NCBI GenBank assembly: GCA_018873225.1
Contig: JAEILZ010000003.1
Coordinates: 3,720,001 to 3,784,000 of the forward strand
Source of the DNA: [Phialemoniopsis] sp. UDSM-2020
Taxonomy: Eukaryota; Ascomycota; Sordariomycetes; Thyridiales; Thyridiaceae
DNA length: 64,000 bases
Direction of reading: 5' to 3'
Shown: piece by piece, positions 26,459-39,931 of the stretch
How the letters are laid out: every line of letters begins with the position of its first letter
Position numbering within the stretch: the first letter of the stretch is position 1
Position numbers and translations under genes: made by a program
Notes under the pieces: model-generated
Seen by the model: the letters and a program-made list of their open reading frames with translations, nothing else
Told to the model about the DNA's origin: nothing
Database searches by the model: none

Positions 26459-27563
26459 ATGTCATGATCTTTCACGCCTTCTTACGACTTGTTTGGGTGG
26501 GGCTGGTTTGGTTTGGATTGTGATGACTGATTACGGGAACCTGGTCTTTGTCTTTTATTATTTTACCTGGCTTTTGGGGCTTCTCATGTACCATAAGGGC
26601 AACTCACGGTGTTCAGTGTGGATAAGCATAATGGAAAGTCTGTAACCCGTGAAAGGGGCAGGCGAAATGAACAGCAACTGGCTGGCTCTTCTGTGTGTGT
26701 GCAACTGTCGTGCCTTTGCTTGCTTGCTCGCTCGTGCCTTGCTGGTCTGTATCTCTTGTCTTTTGCTGGCGCGTCTCAAGCGCGTTATTGTTGTTGTTGT
26801 TGTTGTTGTTGTTCGTAGCGTGGCGCGTGCCGGATTTGTGTGCAGTGTGCTTTCGTTGTCGTTGGTGTACGAGTGCACATACATGTGACTAGCATTTGAT
26901 CCCTACTACGTCGCCGTCAACTTGGCAAGCCTGGGACCACAACGCGCTGTGAGTACGCTTCTCTGGCCAAGATAGCACGCACCGTGATGGCTGCCTGCCT
27001 GTCAGATGTCAGAGGTGGTGGTGGAGGGGTGGTGTGGTGCCTTGTCAAGTTGTCCCACGTGCATATCTCGCCTCGTCATGTCATGTGCACGTCGTTCGTC
27101 TGACTAACGTGGTGGATCTCGCCAGGGAGTTGGAGCCAATCAGAACCCGCGTGCCTCCATCTCGAATGTTGCATATCAACACATCAAGAGGTTCTTCACC
27201 GCGATGAGCCAAACGACCACTCCTTGTCGGTGGCACTGGTCTTTTGTAGGTAGCGGCCATGGTGATAGGTGTTAGTTTTATCCTGTCTTTATCTCGATAG
27301 GATAACACGTTTCTGTCTTGCTCAGGAATAACAAGTTTGAATAATGTTATTTATCAAGTTAATATTTAATTCAAAAGTAGTCTCTTCTATTAACGAAATT
27401 ACATTCAACGTCTCCCAGAGTAATCGGGCTCACATCAACAGAAGAATACAAGCAAGTACCATTGAAAATAAGCATATATCTCTGTAGCAGCGGACTGGGC
27501 AACAGGACTGGGGATTGTCGACGAGAGGAGCCAACAGTACTGCCCCCACGGATCCTATTTCCT

Positions 27564-27656
27564 TTATGGATCGCTCTCTAAGTCCGGACTGGGGCATCTA
27601 TACTTCTTCTTTCGCTTTCGACAGGTGATACATCCTGTCTTGGATCGGCCTTTGGT
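27564..27656 (-). pseudogene. Relic of a Zn(II)2Cys6 transcription-factor DNA-binding domain
   Basis: The minus strand reads TKGRSKTGCITCRKRKKKYR, the signature start of a fungal binuclear zinc cluster (C-x2-C-x6-C). The third zinc-binding cysteine is replaced by Tyr (TAT in place of TGT/TGC, a G-to-A change of the RIP type). The frame then reaches TAA at 27564 without the remaining three cysteines, and there is a stop upstream too. The rest of the gene is not recognisable, although short open stretches continue towards 27360. Alternatively, an intron with donor GTATAG at 27603 follows KRKK, as some family members have a splice near here; even then no matching second half of the cluster was found. 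It is most likely a dead gene at the edge of the AT-rich block. Confidence 0.6.
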
Positions 27657-28300
27657 GACTTTGCTGTTATTTACTCACGTCTGCGCGAACAGACGTGGCG
27701 AATGAGCAAAGTAGGCGTTACGTCGGCAATGCCGCCGGCGGTGCACTCAAGGCCAAAAGCGAAGTCTCGTTACAATTAGCTAACCGCTCGATCCCCCTGG
27801 CTTTCCAGGTGGCAACTAATCGTCTTGTGTCGAGACACGACGAGTGATCAAGTCTCGTGCCAAAGAGGATGGCGGCTCATTGTATACTGACGCAAAATAG
27901 TCCAGTGGCTGATAGTGTCTACCACGCTGTACTCGATTGTCAACCATGGGTGCCCAGGGAGCCTTGCCATCTTTTTACTGCTACATTCTATGCTCTGGTC
28001 TGAGTCGGACTGCAATATTCCCACTAATATTGCAAAATCTCAAGTGATGCCATGAGGGGGACTACATCGACCAGCAACGGACAGGAGCATATATATGCTA
28101 GCGGAACATAAGTGCAGAGAGATTCCATCGGCACACAAGGGCCACAACACTAGTTAGTTCGTAAGTTATATTTCCACACGATGGTCAGTTGAATCGTGGT
28201 TTAGAGGCCATGGCGGAGTTGCTTGTGTGATCCGGCTGAATACTAGGCCCTGAACCTCCTTGGACGTCGAGACTGAGGTGGGAAAACACCTAACCCAAAT

Positions 28301-28750
28301 CTATCTAATATCAGCTAGTCGTGCAATACACTCACAATGTTCCGATATACAGCCAGGGCTCTCCGTCCATGGCTGTACAATCACCATGCAGAAAACCAGT
28401 CTATCCACTGCGCAAGCAGTGCCTTTCTGCGCGTCAAAGTGGCTTGATTGGATAACTACCACATCCAAACCCTTGTTGCACTGCCACATAGTCTTGGTGT
28501 AGATTTCTCCTGTATCATACGTAGTCAAGCTGAACTGTAGTGTCGCAATTCCGAGCTTTCAGACTGTTCCAGATATTCTGTCTGAGGCATCCGATGACGG
28601 AGGCAGAGTTTGCAATGAACGGGTTTCTGGTTTGCCACCTGATGAGAGAGCAAATGAGAAAGATTTTGGCCACAGGGAGATCATATTGGTACACACTTCC
28701 AGGGCTTCATAATTCTTCAGCATGCAATCGATAGTGCTTGTGACATGCAA
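28301..28750 (-). pseudogene. Possible decayed small gene interrupted by one in-frame TGA
   Basis: On the minus strand a frame opens at ATG 28730 (a further ATG lies in frame at 28750), reaches a single TGA at 28559-28561, then stays open in the same frame to 28301. The downstream half includes TTYDTGEIYTKTMWQCNKG and several Cys residues. A GTGAGT donor follows the segment ending ISEH, with a possible acceptor about 65 bp on. A TATA-like element lies near 28880. The TGA could have arisen from CGA by C-to-T change. No family was recognised, and the other minus frame is also partly open. Real coding origin is uncertain; I list it because of its position at the AT-block edge. Confidence 0.25.
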
Positions 28751-29440
28751 CGAGTGAAAGATTGCACAATAAGAACCATCTATGGCTGAATAGAGCGCAG
28801 TATTATAGCAAATTGTGGTCCTAGTGGATACACTTTCGGGTCTTTTAAAGCCTGTGAAGGCACACTTATGTGCCTTTATAATACATTTTCATAAGAATCC
28901 CAAAAGGTGAGGATTTTGATCTATAGGATAAATAAATATAAGATATAATTACCCAAAAAATCTTCCTATTAAGAATCCTACAGATCTTAGGATGCACTAT
29001 AAGTCTAGAAGTAGATATACAAAGCATCTGGGTGGTTTGCCTATACTGCACCCAATTAGGACTGAAAGCTCACAAGCTAATAATACCCTCTTCATTGGAT
29101 ATAGTTGTAGCGGGCTCATCATCTAAGAAGTTGGAACTACCTCTGCTCCTCAAAGTAGGGATGTCTAATCACACACTATGATTTTAAACAGAAATGTCTC
29201 CTTACATCCCTCTGTGAATTTGTATTTTTTAATATTATCTATGATGCCTTGTTTTATTAATTAAAGACCAAGTCAATCTATTCTTTATTAAGTCTTTAAG
29301 TGATAAACTAAGTACTACCTTTTAAATTATAAAAGGATTTTTATATTATTATTATTAATCTTAATAGAAAGTATCTTTTAATAACTATTAAAATATATAG
29401 AATATAAAGTAAAAACTATAAAATATATAATTAATTAACC

Positions 29441-29798
29441 TTTAAATAAGAGATATAATTATATTAAAAGTATTATATATTATTAATATTTAATAAAATT
29501 ATTAATTAACTTTAAAACTTTAATTAAATTTAATAACTTTATTTAATTTTTAATTAATTATTTAATTTTTAATTAATTATTTAATTTTTTTATAGTTTAT
29601 AATAAGTTTAATTTTATTTATTTATTTAATTTTAATATTTTAAATTATTTATTATAATTTTTAAAAGTTTAAATAATCTTTTATAAATTAAAAATAATCT
29701 TTTAAATATATAAAAAGATATATACTTTTTAATTATTAATAAAAATATAATTAAAACTTAATAAAATTATATTATTATTTAAATTAAAATTTTTAATA
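29441..29798 (+). repeat. rep-A, partial copy (5' part)
   Basis: It matches the first third of the rep-A repeat, beginning with the AATATAATTATATTA-like 5' block followed by the stretch of TTTAATTAATTA variants, and stops where the next composite begins. Confidence 0.6.
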
Positions 29799-32087
29799 AA
29801 TTTTTTTAAATAATTATAATTTATATTAATTTAATCTTTAAAAAGAAAAAATAATTAATTTTAATATAATATATTTAATATAATTAATTTAATATAATAA
29901 ATATAATATTTATATTTCTTCTAAATAGAAAATATAATTATATTAGAAGTATTATATATTATTAGTATTTAATAAGATTATTAATTAATCTTAAGATCTT
30001 TACTAAACCTAATAACTCTATTTAACTACTAACTAACTATCTAACCTTTAAATAGTTTATAATTCTTACTTATTTAATTCTTAGTCTTTTAAGCTTTTTA
30101 TTTTATATATTTAAGCTAATTTTTAAACTATTTATTATAGTTATTAAAAGCTTAAATAATCTTTTTTAAATTATAAATAGTCTTTTAAATATATAAGAAG
30201 GTATATACTTTTTAGCTACTAATAAGAAGATAATTAAAACCTAATAGAATTATATTATCTTTAAAGTTAAAATCTTTAATAAAATCTTTTAAATTATTAA
30301 AATTAAACTTTAAATATATTTTAATTATCTTAATCTTTAGCTACTTAATAAAGCCTTTAAAGAAAAAGATAAAATAGTTTTTAAATTTAATTTTATTCTT
30401 TTTTATTATTTTAAACTTTAAATTAATTCTAAGTAATAATTATAGATTATAATTAATTTTTTTTTTATATATAAGAGAAGATAGAGATAGAGATAAAATA
30501 AAAAGAGAAAAAAATAACTATAAAATTAAATATACTCTTTTATATATAAAGAAAAACTATAAATAATTAATCTTTCTAATAAGAATTATTAGGACTTATA
30601 AAGTAGATTTATTTATAGTTAATAATATTATTTATATAAAAGTTATATCCTATAGTTTATAAAAAGCTATTTTAAAGATAGATATTTAAATTAAAAGTAT
30701 ATTATTATAATTATAAGTTTATATCTATAATTAAGTTTAAAATTTAAATTCTAAATTTAAATTTAATCCTTTATATATATAAAGAAAGATTAAGCTTTTA
30801 AGTTAAAATAATAGAATTAATATATTATAATTATATTTATTAGTATTAAGAATTATTATTATATCTTTAAAATATAAATATTATATTTATTATATTAAAT
30901 TAATTATATTAAATATATTATATTAAGATTAATTATCTTTTCTTTTTAAAAATTAAACTAATATAAATAATAATTATTTAAATTATTTAAATTTAATATA
31001 ATTAATTTAATATAATAAATATAATATTTATATTTTAAAGATATAATAATAGTTTATAATATTAGTAAATATAGTTATAATATATTAATTTTATTATTTT
31101 AATTTAAAGATTTAATTATTATTAATTTTCTATATATATAAAAAGTTAAATTTAAATTTAAAATTTAAATTTTAAATTTAATTATAAATATAAAATTTTA
31201 AATTATAAATACTATTTATTTTATAATTATAATAATATACTATTAATTTAAATATTTATCTTTAAAATAGTTTTATAAACTATAAAATATAATTTCTATA
31301 TTAATATAAATAATATTATTAGTAATAAATAAATTTATTTTATAAGTTTTAATAATTTTTATTAAAAAGATTAATTATTTATAATCTTTTTTTATATATA
31401 AAAAAATATATTTAAATTTATAACTATTTTTTTCTTTTTTTATTTTATTTTTATTTCTATCTTTTTCTATATATAAAAATAAATAAATTATAATTTATTA
31501 TTATTATTTAAAATTAATTTAAAATTAAAAATATTATTAAAAGTAAAGAAATCTTTTTTCTTTATTTTTAAAAGAAATATTATATAGTTATATATTAAAA
31601 TAAATAGAATATTATAATTATTAAAACTTAAAATTAAAAAATTTAAAGTTTTTATAATAAAATTTAATTTTAAAAAATAATATAACTATATTAGTTTTTA
31701 ATTATATTCTTTTTAATATTTAAAAAGTATATATCTTTTTAAAGATTTTAAAAATTATTATTATTATATAGAAATTAAAAGTTATTTAAATCTTTTATAA
31801 TTTTAAAGAGTAATACTAAGTTTAACTTAAGTATATTAAAAGAATAACTTAAAAGATTAAAAAATAAAATTAATTTCTTTTAATAAATATTATTTATATT
31901 TTTAAAAAAAAAATTTTATACTTATTATAAATTATTTAAAAGTTAAATAGTTAATTAATAATTAAATAGTTAATTAATAATTAAATAAAGTTATTAAGTT
32001 TAATTAAAATCTTAAGATTAATTAATAGTCTTTTTAAATATTAATAATATATAATACTTTTAATATAATTATATTTTTTATTTAAAG
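29799..32087. repeat. rep-A composite 1: inverted end, plus copy, minus copy
   Basis: Three parts abut. At 29799-29917 there is an inverted copy of the last ~110 bp of rep-A. At 29918-30981 there is a full plus-strand copy. At about 30990-32087 there is a minus-strand copy lacking that terminal segment. The first two parts form an element with ~110-bp terminal inverted repeats. The same arrangement with the same junction recurs at 41.6-43.9 kb. Confidence 0.7.
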
Positions 32088-32164
32088 GTAAATTTTAATT
32101 ATATTTTCTTTATAATAATATATAATTTAATAAAATTTTAAAAAAAAAGAATTTAATAATTTTA

Positions 32165-32315
32165 AAATTTAAATTAATTTTTTATTATTATTTTAAATTT
32201 TAAATTAATTTTAAATAATAATTATAAATTATAATTAATTTATTTTTTATATATAAAAAATAAAATTAAAAAATTAAAAAAATTAAATATATTTTTTTAT
32301 ATATAAAGAAAGATT
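32165..32315 (+). repeat. rep-A, internal fragment
   Basis: It is similar to the middle of rep-A, including the TATAATTAATTT...TATATATAA block and the adjacent A-rich stretch. It lies just before the 3.6-kb LTR element. Confidence 0.5.
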
Positions 32316-32838
32316 ATATAGAATTTATATTTTAAAAAGAATAATATAAAGCTTTAATTTAAGTTTATTAAACTCTTTAAAGTTATTATAAGGATTAAAT
32401 TATAAGTATATTAACTAATACTTTCTATTAAATATAGATAGCTTTATAATATATTTTTTATATTCTTATTAAAGTTTTAAAGCTAAAAGAAAAATAATTA
32501 AAATATTTTACTAATTTCTAATCTTATAAATAAGAAAGAAAAATAGAAAATTAAAGAGATATATAATTACTAGTAATTTAATAATAAGTTATATTATTTA
32601 GTAAAATAGAAAAAATAATCTTTTAAATATAATTAATAAATCTTTTAATTAAATATAGCTAATATTAAAAAATTAATTAAATAATTTAAGAAAGCTTAAT
32701 TAAAGAAAATAAATCTTAAAGAATAACTTTAAAATAATATTAAGATAATATTAAAAAGAAAGTATAATAAATTAAAAAAAAATATAAAATAAATTATTAT
32801 AATTTATAATTTTAAATTATCTTTTTATTATTAAATAA

Positions 32839-33093
32839 TATTAAAGCCTAGTAATAGAATAGTAAGTATATAATAGAAGTATAGTGGATTTATAATAATA
32901 ATAATAAGGGCTAGGATAGAAAGCTACTATAAATACCTAAAGGAGAGCCCTATTATAAACTTAAAGGAGTAAAGTTTAATTATTCTTTAATCTAAATTCT
33001 TAATTATCTAATTTAACAGTATAAATACTATATATCTAATACTATAGTAAAGCTATTTATCTTTTTATTCTACTTTAATTACTATTCTTAATA
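32839..33093 (+). repeat. Left LTR of the 3.6-kb element
   Basis: 255 bp, aligned over its full length with 36183-36437. It contains GCTACTATAAATACCTAAAGG near 32920-32945, a likely core promoter of the original element. Confidence 0.75.
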
Positions 33094-36000
33094 TTTTAAA
33101 CTCTCTACTCTTTAAAGAGATAGGCTATTAAGAAAGTAATATAAATAATCTAATTATATAGTAATAATATTAAAAATAAATAATTAAAATTTTTTAAAAA
33201 AAGACTTATAAAAAGAAGACCTAATAAAAGTATTATAAAAGTATAGTAATTAAATAATAAGATTATTATAAGAGATTATAAGAGTAAGAAAGTATAAAAA
33301 CTATAAGGTAGTCTTAAAAGAGCTATAAGTATATTATTAAAAAGTACTTAATATACTACTTATAATAAGAAGAAGTTTTAAATAATAAATCCTATATATA
33401 AAGGTATTTTCTAAATAAAGAAATTAAATATTAAAAGAATCCTATAATATATAGATACTATATAAATATAGTAGATTTATTATATTATTATAATATAAGT
33501 ATATATAAAAGCTTATTATAGGAATTAAATATAGTAGTTTATATTAGTTATTAAAAGGATAAATATAGTAATAAAAGCTATATTAATATAGTAGGTTTTA
33601 TATAAAAGTATAGTATTAAAAGAGTAATATAATCTCTATTAAAAATATAATTAATAAGTAGATTACTTTTAAGTTATAATTATAAGGTAATATTATAATA
33701 TAAATATAAATAGCTTTAAAATATACCCTTTTAGTTATATAATATATATTAGCTTAAGCTTTACTAAAAGAAAAGAATTATAAACCTTAAATTCCTATTA
33801 TTATTTTAATAATAAATAATATTTATATAGTAATAATATAGTAGTAATATAGTATTTTAACTAGAATTTTATTTTTAAAAGAGTTTTAATTATTTTAAAG
33901 AAATATTTTAAAGAAGTATTATAAAAAGAGTATTATATAAAAAAGTAATAAAAGTATAATAAAAAAGATAGATATATAAAGTATAAGTATTATTAATTTA
34001 TTTAAAAGAATAAAACTTTAATTAATAAAAAGAAAAGAAATATTTATATCTTAAAAGTAACTTTATAATAATAATAAAGTAACTATATAATTACTTTTTA
34101 AAATTATTATTATTCTTTTCTTTTTTAGTTTTAATAGTATTAATAATATATTATAATAATAGTAATAGTATCTTTATAGTAGTAATATTATAAGTAATTA
34201 ATATATATTAATTAGTAAAGCTAATAATACTATTAAAGGCTAAAATAGATATAATAAAGATAATATATAAAAATATAATAATAAAGCTATAAATATATAT
34301 AATATATTAAATTATTATAATTAAAGTATATATTTTATTATTATTAGTATTATTATTCTTAATAATAATAAAAGTAATATAAAGTATAAATATAATAGTA
34401 ATAAAAAGCTATTAATATATATTAATAGTAAAAATATAAAGAAAAAAAAGAGAAATCTTATTAAAATATAATAATAGTATTAAGTAATATAAATAATATA
34501 AAAGATATTAGTACTTAGAAAATAATTAATAGCTAAACTAATATAGTAATAATATAATAAATAAATATTTATTAATTTTAAAGGTATAATAATAATTATA
34601 ATTCTTAATAAAATAAATAATATAAATATAATACTAATTTTTAACTTTATAGTTATTACTATAGTAAATATAATATATAAATATAGTTTTCTTTTAATAT
34701 TTAAACTTTTATATTTCTTATTAATAAGATTAATATAAAAATATAGATATTATAAAAGTACTATAAGATTATTATAAGTATATATAAAAGGTAGAAGTAG
34801 TAATAGTTAGTTATAATTATAACTATCTTTATTAGATAATAATAGTAATAAAAGCTATAAAGAAGTAGTAATAATAGATATTTTTTAATATATAAGTTAT
34901 AAAGGTATATTAAAGGTATAATATATATATAAAGAAAAGTACTTATTATAAATTCTTTTTTTAAAATTCTATTATAATTAATTAGTAAAGTAAATATATA
35001 ATAACTTTAAAGTAATAGTAAAGTAAAGAATTTATAAAAAGAGTAAAAATAATAAATATATATAAATTTAATAATAATTAATAAGAAGAAAAGAAGAAAG
35101 TCTTTAAAAGATAAGAAGAAATTCTTTTATATAAAAGGATTTAATAATAGTAATAAGAAAAGTAATTTATTAGTATTAATATAATAAAGAAGATAAGTTT
35201 TATTATTAAATTAATTATTTTATTTATTATTAAAAGATAATTTATTATAAGGAAGTTAATTTATTAAGTAAAAGAAATAATTTACTAATACTAATATAAT
35301 AATAAAGATAAGTATTATAATTATTAAAATAATAATATAAATAATTAAGCTATTATTAATTTAAATATAAGATAATAATATAATAAAAATATTAATAATT
35401 TAATAATTATAATTACTATTATTAAATACTAGCTATTATAATTATTATTAAAAGGTTATTTTATATAATTAAAATATATTAAATAATAAAGAAGGCTAAT
35501 AATAATATAAGAATATAATATAGATAATATAATAATATAAGATAGTTTTTAAAATAGAAGCTAATTAAGAAAGAGAATAAATTTAAGCTAACTTAAAGGA
35601 AAAATAATCTTATAAAAAGTAACTTTATAAAAAGTAATTTTATAAAAATTTTAAAAAGTAATTTTAATTAAAAAGATTTATAATAATCTTATAATAATAT
35701 AATATAAATAATATATTTATAATAGATTTAATAGTTTTTTTATATTAATAATAATAATAATTAAACCTTAAAAAAGTAATATAATTAATATACTTTTATT
35801 ATAAATTAAGATTTTTAATAAGAAGAGCTTAAATTAAAGCTATAGGCCTAAAAGGGCTAGTTAAAGTGATTTTATAAAGTAAAGATACTATTTAATTAAT
35901 ATAATTCTTTTTAAGTTAATCTTAAGATAAAAATGCTATTTTAATATAATAACTAAAAGATAAAGTTAATCCTTAAAAACTAAAAAGCTTAAAAATAATA

Positions 36001-36182
36001 AAAAATTAAAGAGATTAATATTAAAGGCTTCTATAAAGTAGAAGTATTACCTAATTAATAAGATCTCTTCTTTTAACTAACTTAGAAGTATAGGTACTAT
36101 ACTAATATTATAATTCTAAAATAAGACTAATTCTTAAAACCTAAAGGCTTCTAAAGATAAAAGCTAAAAAAAGAAGATACTA

Positions 36183-36437
36183 TATTAAAACCTAGTAGTA
36201 AAATAATAAGTATATAATAGAAGTATAATAGATTTATAGTAATAATAATAAGGATTAAGATAGAAGGCTATTATAAATATCTAAAGGAGAGTTCTACTAT
36301 AAATTTAAAGAAGTAAAGTTTAGTTATCTTTTAATTTAAATTTTTAATTACTTAATTTAATAATATAAGTACTATATATTTAATACTATAATAAAGCTAT
36401 CTATTTTTTTATTTTATTTTAATTACTATTTTTAATA
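36183..36437 (+). repeat. Right LTR of the 3.6-kb element
   Basis: 255 bp, a direct repeat of 32839-33093. Differences between the two LTRs are mostly C/T and G/A, as expected of RIP. Confidence 0.75.
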
Positions 36438-36442
36438 AATAA

Positions 36443-39400
36443 AAAAAGTTTATTTTAAAAATTATTAATATTAATAATTATATTTTTATAAAGTATATTT
36501 TATAAAGAAAATAAATTAATTTAATACTTAAAATATAGTAAATATTTATTAATTTATATTTAATATAATTATTTTATTATTAAATTTATATTTAAAAGAA
36601 AAGAAATTATTAAAAAGTTATAAAAATTAATTTAATTTTAAAAAGTTTTTAACTATTTAAAAAATAACTATTATTTTAATTAATATTTTATTTATTATTA
36701 ATTTTATTATACTTATTAACTAAAGAATAATTATTATTTTTTAATTTAAATTCTTTTTAAAAGCTTATTAAAATAATATTAAAAGAGAACTAAAATAATT
36801 CTTTATTACTAAAGAAATTTTAATTCTTTAAATAATAGCTAATTATATATAAAATCTTAATAACTTAAAATTAAAATATTATTTTAATATTAGCTTATAA
36901 AGAGTAAATAAAATCTTTAAAAAGTAAATAAAGTTTCTATTAAATAGTTAATAAATTAATTTTAAATAATAAAATAAAAGATATTTATTAATTTATTATT
37001 TATTAGCTTATAATAAATAATAATAATAATTATATAAGAATCTTTCTAGAAAATAAATATTAATAAATTATTATTAAAAAGATACTTAAAAGCGATTTAT
37101 ATTTTATAATTCTTTTTCTTATTAATTATATTATAATAAGAATAATATTATTTTTTAATATTTTTAAGATTATAAATAAAATTATAAAGATACTTTATAA
37201 TAATTATTTAATTTATTATTAAAATAATATTAATTTAATTCTTTTTTAATATTTTATTATTAAAGCTAAAAGAATAAAAATATTAAATCTATTTAATAGC
37301 TAAAGAATTCTTAATTATATTAATAATTTAATATTAATTCTTTTTCTTAGTATTTATTATTAAAATAATATTAATTTAAATTTTAATTACTATAAAAATT
37401 ACTATTTAATTAATTAAATAAAAAATTTTTTTAAAGTTTTTAAGAATACTAATAATTAATTATTAAATTAATATTAAATTATAAAGAAAATATAAAGGAA
37501 TATATATTTATTTATAAAACTTATTATTAGTATTATAAAGAAAATAATAGATAATAATATTAAATTAGAAATAATATTTAAATAAAGTATAATTAATTAT
37601 TTAAAGAATCTTATTAATTTAATATTAAAAGTAAAAAATATAAAAGATATTTAAATTATTAATATAAAAGTTTTTAAATATAATTATCTTTTTAAGCTTA
37701 TACTTTATTATTATAATATATTTTTATTTAAAAGATATAGTTAATTTAATACTAATTTAAAGTAAAATAATTAATAATTTTAATAAGTATTTTAAAATAA
37801 AGTAAATTTATATATAATATAAAGAAGAAAAGAAAAAAAGAAATTTAAAATTTATAAAAGAAAAGATTTATTTATATTCTTAAAGTAGTAAAATTAGATA
37901 AAATATATATTTATAAGCTTATTTAAGGAGCTAATTAAAAAAAAAAAAAAAGTAACTTAATAAAGTAAATTAAATAGAAATTTCTTATTTTAATTTAAAA
38001 ATAAATTAATATAGTAATACTAATAATAAGATACTAATTTAGAAATAATAAAATTAAAATTATTTTATAAATTTAAATTAAGGTTTATATAAATAAAAAG
38101 ATAATTATTATATAATAAAAACTTTAGTTATTATATTTTAATAACTTAATATTAGCTAAGTAGTTATAAAATAGATTTAGACTTACTAGTAATTAGTTAT
38201 TAATTAAAGGAATAAACCCTTTAAATAACTTTAAATCTATAAGATTTAATTTTATATCTTTACTAAGAATAGAGATTAATTACTAGTTATTATTATATCT
38301 ATTTAACTTATATAATTCTATTATATTCTTTTCTTTCTAAATTAGTATTAGAATTAATAAAAGAATAATTAGATTTTAAAAAATAATTTATTTTAAAAGG
38401 ATTTAAATAAATAAATAATTTATTTATTTATAAGATTATAAATAATAATTAAAAATTAATAATTAATAATTAATAGTTAAAAGTTAATAATTAATAGTTT
38501 AATTAAAAAAAAATAAAAAAAATAAAATTAAATTATTTAAATATTAAAATTTAAAAAGTTAAATTATAAAATATTATTAAAAAATAATTTTTAAATTAAT
38601 TAATTAATATTAATAAATATTAAAATTTAATTAAAAATTTATTTATTAATAATATAATTTAATATTTCTATTAATATATTATAAGTTAAATATTTAATTA
38701 TTAATTAATTTTTAATATAATAATTAATTACTTTATAAATTTAATATTAATATTTAATTACTGCTTTAAAAATTTAAATATTAATATTTAAATATTATTT
38801 TAAGAATTTAAATATTAATATTTAATTATTATTTTAAGATTTAAATATTAATATTTAAATATTATTTTAAGAATTTAAATATTAATATTTAATTATAATC
38901 TTTTTATATAAAGACTTTAATTTTCTTTTAAAAGTACTTTTATTTAATTAATTAAAAAAAATTATTTAATTAACTATTTAACTTTTTCTTCTTTTAGTAA
39001 TAGTATATTAAAACTTTTAATTCTTACTTCTTTTAAACCTACTAATTTTATTTTTTATTTTTAAAAAAGATTAAATTTAAATATTTAAATTAATTAATAA
39101 TTAATAAGTATTAAAAAATAATTTAATTAATCTTTTCTAATATTCCTTTCTTTCTTTTTAAAGTAGTTATTAATAGTTAATTAGTTTTAATTTATTTAAA
39201 GTTAATTAAAAGTTCTTTTAAAAATTAAATAAATACTTATAATAAATAGAAATTTTAAAAAAGAATTAATAATTAATTTGAAATTTAAAGTTAATAATAT
39301 TAACTAGATTAATATAATTAATAGAAATAGATTAAAAAAAGATATTTTTAAAGGAAATTAACTTTTTAAAGAAGAAAGAGTTAAATTTAAAAGGAAATTT

Positions 39401-39931
39401 AAAGTTAAAAGACTTAAAATTATTAAGAATATTAAAATCTAAGTTAGAAAATTAGTTATTTTAAATTAAACTAACTATTTTAAATAATAAAAAAGATAAA
39501 TAAATAGTTTAGAAACTAATTAACTAGTTAAGAAACTAGTTAGTTAGTTAAAAAATTAAGAAAAACTAAAAGTTTTAAAGAGAGAAAGCTTTAGTTAAAT
39601 AAACTTAAAGAATCTTTTAACTTTACTTTTTTTACTATATTTAATTAGGAAAGTAATTTAAAGTTATTAATTATTAAAAGAAATATTTAAATTTTAAATT
39701 AAAAGTTAAAATTATATTTTTTTAAAATTAATTATTTAATTTAATTTAATAATTTAAAATAAAAAGATTAATTAATTAAAAATTAAATTTTAATTATTAA
39801 ATTATTTTAAAAATATTAATAATTAAAATTATTTATTAGTTATTATATTAAAACTTTAAATTTATTAATTTAATTTATTTTAAAAGAAAAATATTAAATA
39901 ATTAAAATTAAAATATTATTAAAATAATTAA
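36443..39931. other. Unclassified AT-rich stretch
   Basis: The same RIP-like composition as its neighbours, with no LTR pair or rep-A match that I could establish and no readable protein motif. It includes the tandem array at 38737-38897. It probably derives from one or more older transposons. Confidence 0.4.
38737..38897. repeat. Tandem repeat, about 34-bp unit, five copies
   Basis: Units begin at about 38738, 38771, 38805, 38839 and 38872. Each contains the palindromic core TTAAATATTAATATTTAA (one with a single-base change) separated by TATTATTTTAAG-like spacers. The first unit is more divergent and retains a CTGC. A satellite-like expansion is the simplest reading. Confidence 0.7.

Larger units (their letters stand above)
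26459..29200. other. Transition zone between histone H4 and the AT-rich block
   Basis: This region starts with the H4 3' flank, including a TTG/GTT trinucleotide run (about nine units) at 26788-26813. It contains no intact gene but carries two minus-strand coding relics, listed separately. A/T content rises stepwise, and stretches near 27320-27400 and 28870-29060 already look mutated. A TATA-like sequence followed by a pyrimidine-rich stretch lies on the minus strand near 28880. Confidence 0.6.
32839..36437 (+). mobile_element. 3.6-kb LTR retrotransposon with 255-bp LTRs, internal part unclassified
   Basis: Direct repeats of equal length (255 bp) lie at 32839-33093 and 36183-36437. Both start TATTAAA and end TTAATA, consistent with TG...CA ends after G-to-A/C-to-T mutation. 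The element is flanked by the 5-bp direct repeat AATAA (32834-32838 and 36438-36442). A purine-rich tract (AAAAAAAGAAGA) sits just before the right LTR, giving plus orientation. Each LTR contains a CTATAAATA-like promoter box. The 3.09-kb internal part is too short for a complete gag-pol and shows no readable protein motif, so it may be a non-autonomous or deleted element. Confidence 0.75.

Noticed and set aside
27670..27700. CGTCTG...CAGACG hairpin at about 27679 as a terminator or RNA
   Set aside because: Only a 6-bp stem; too short to support a functional call.
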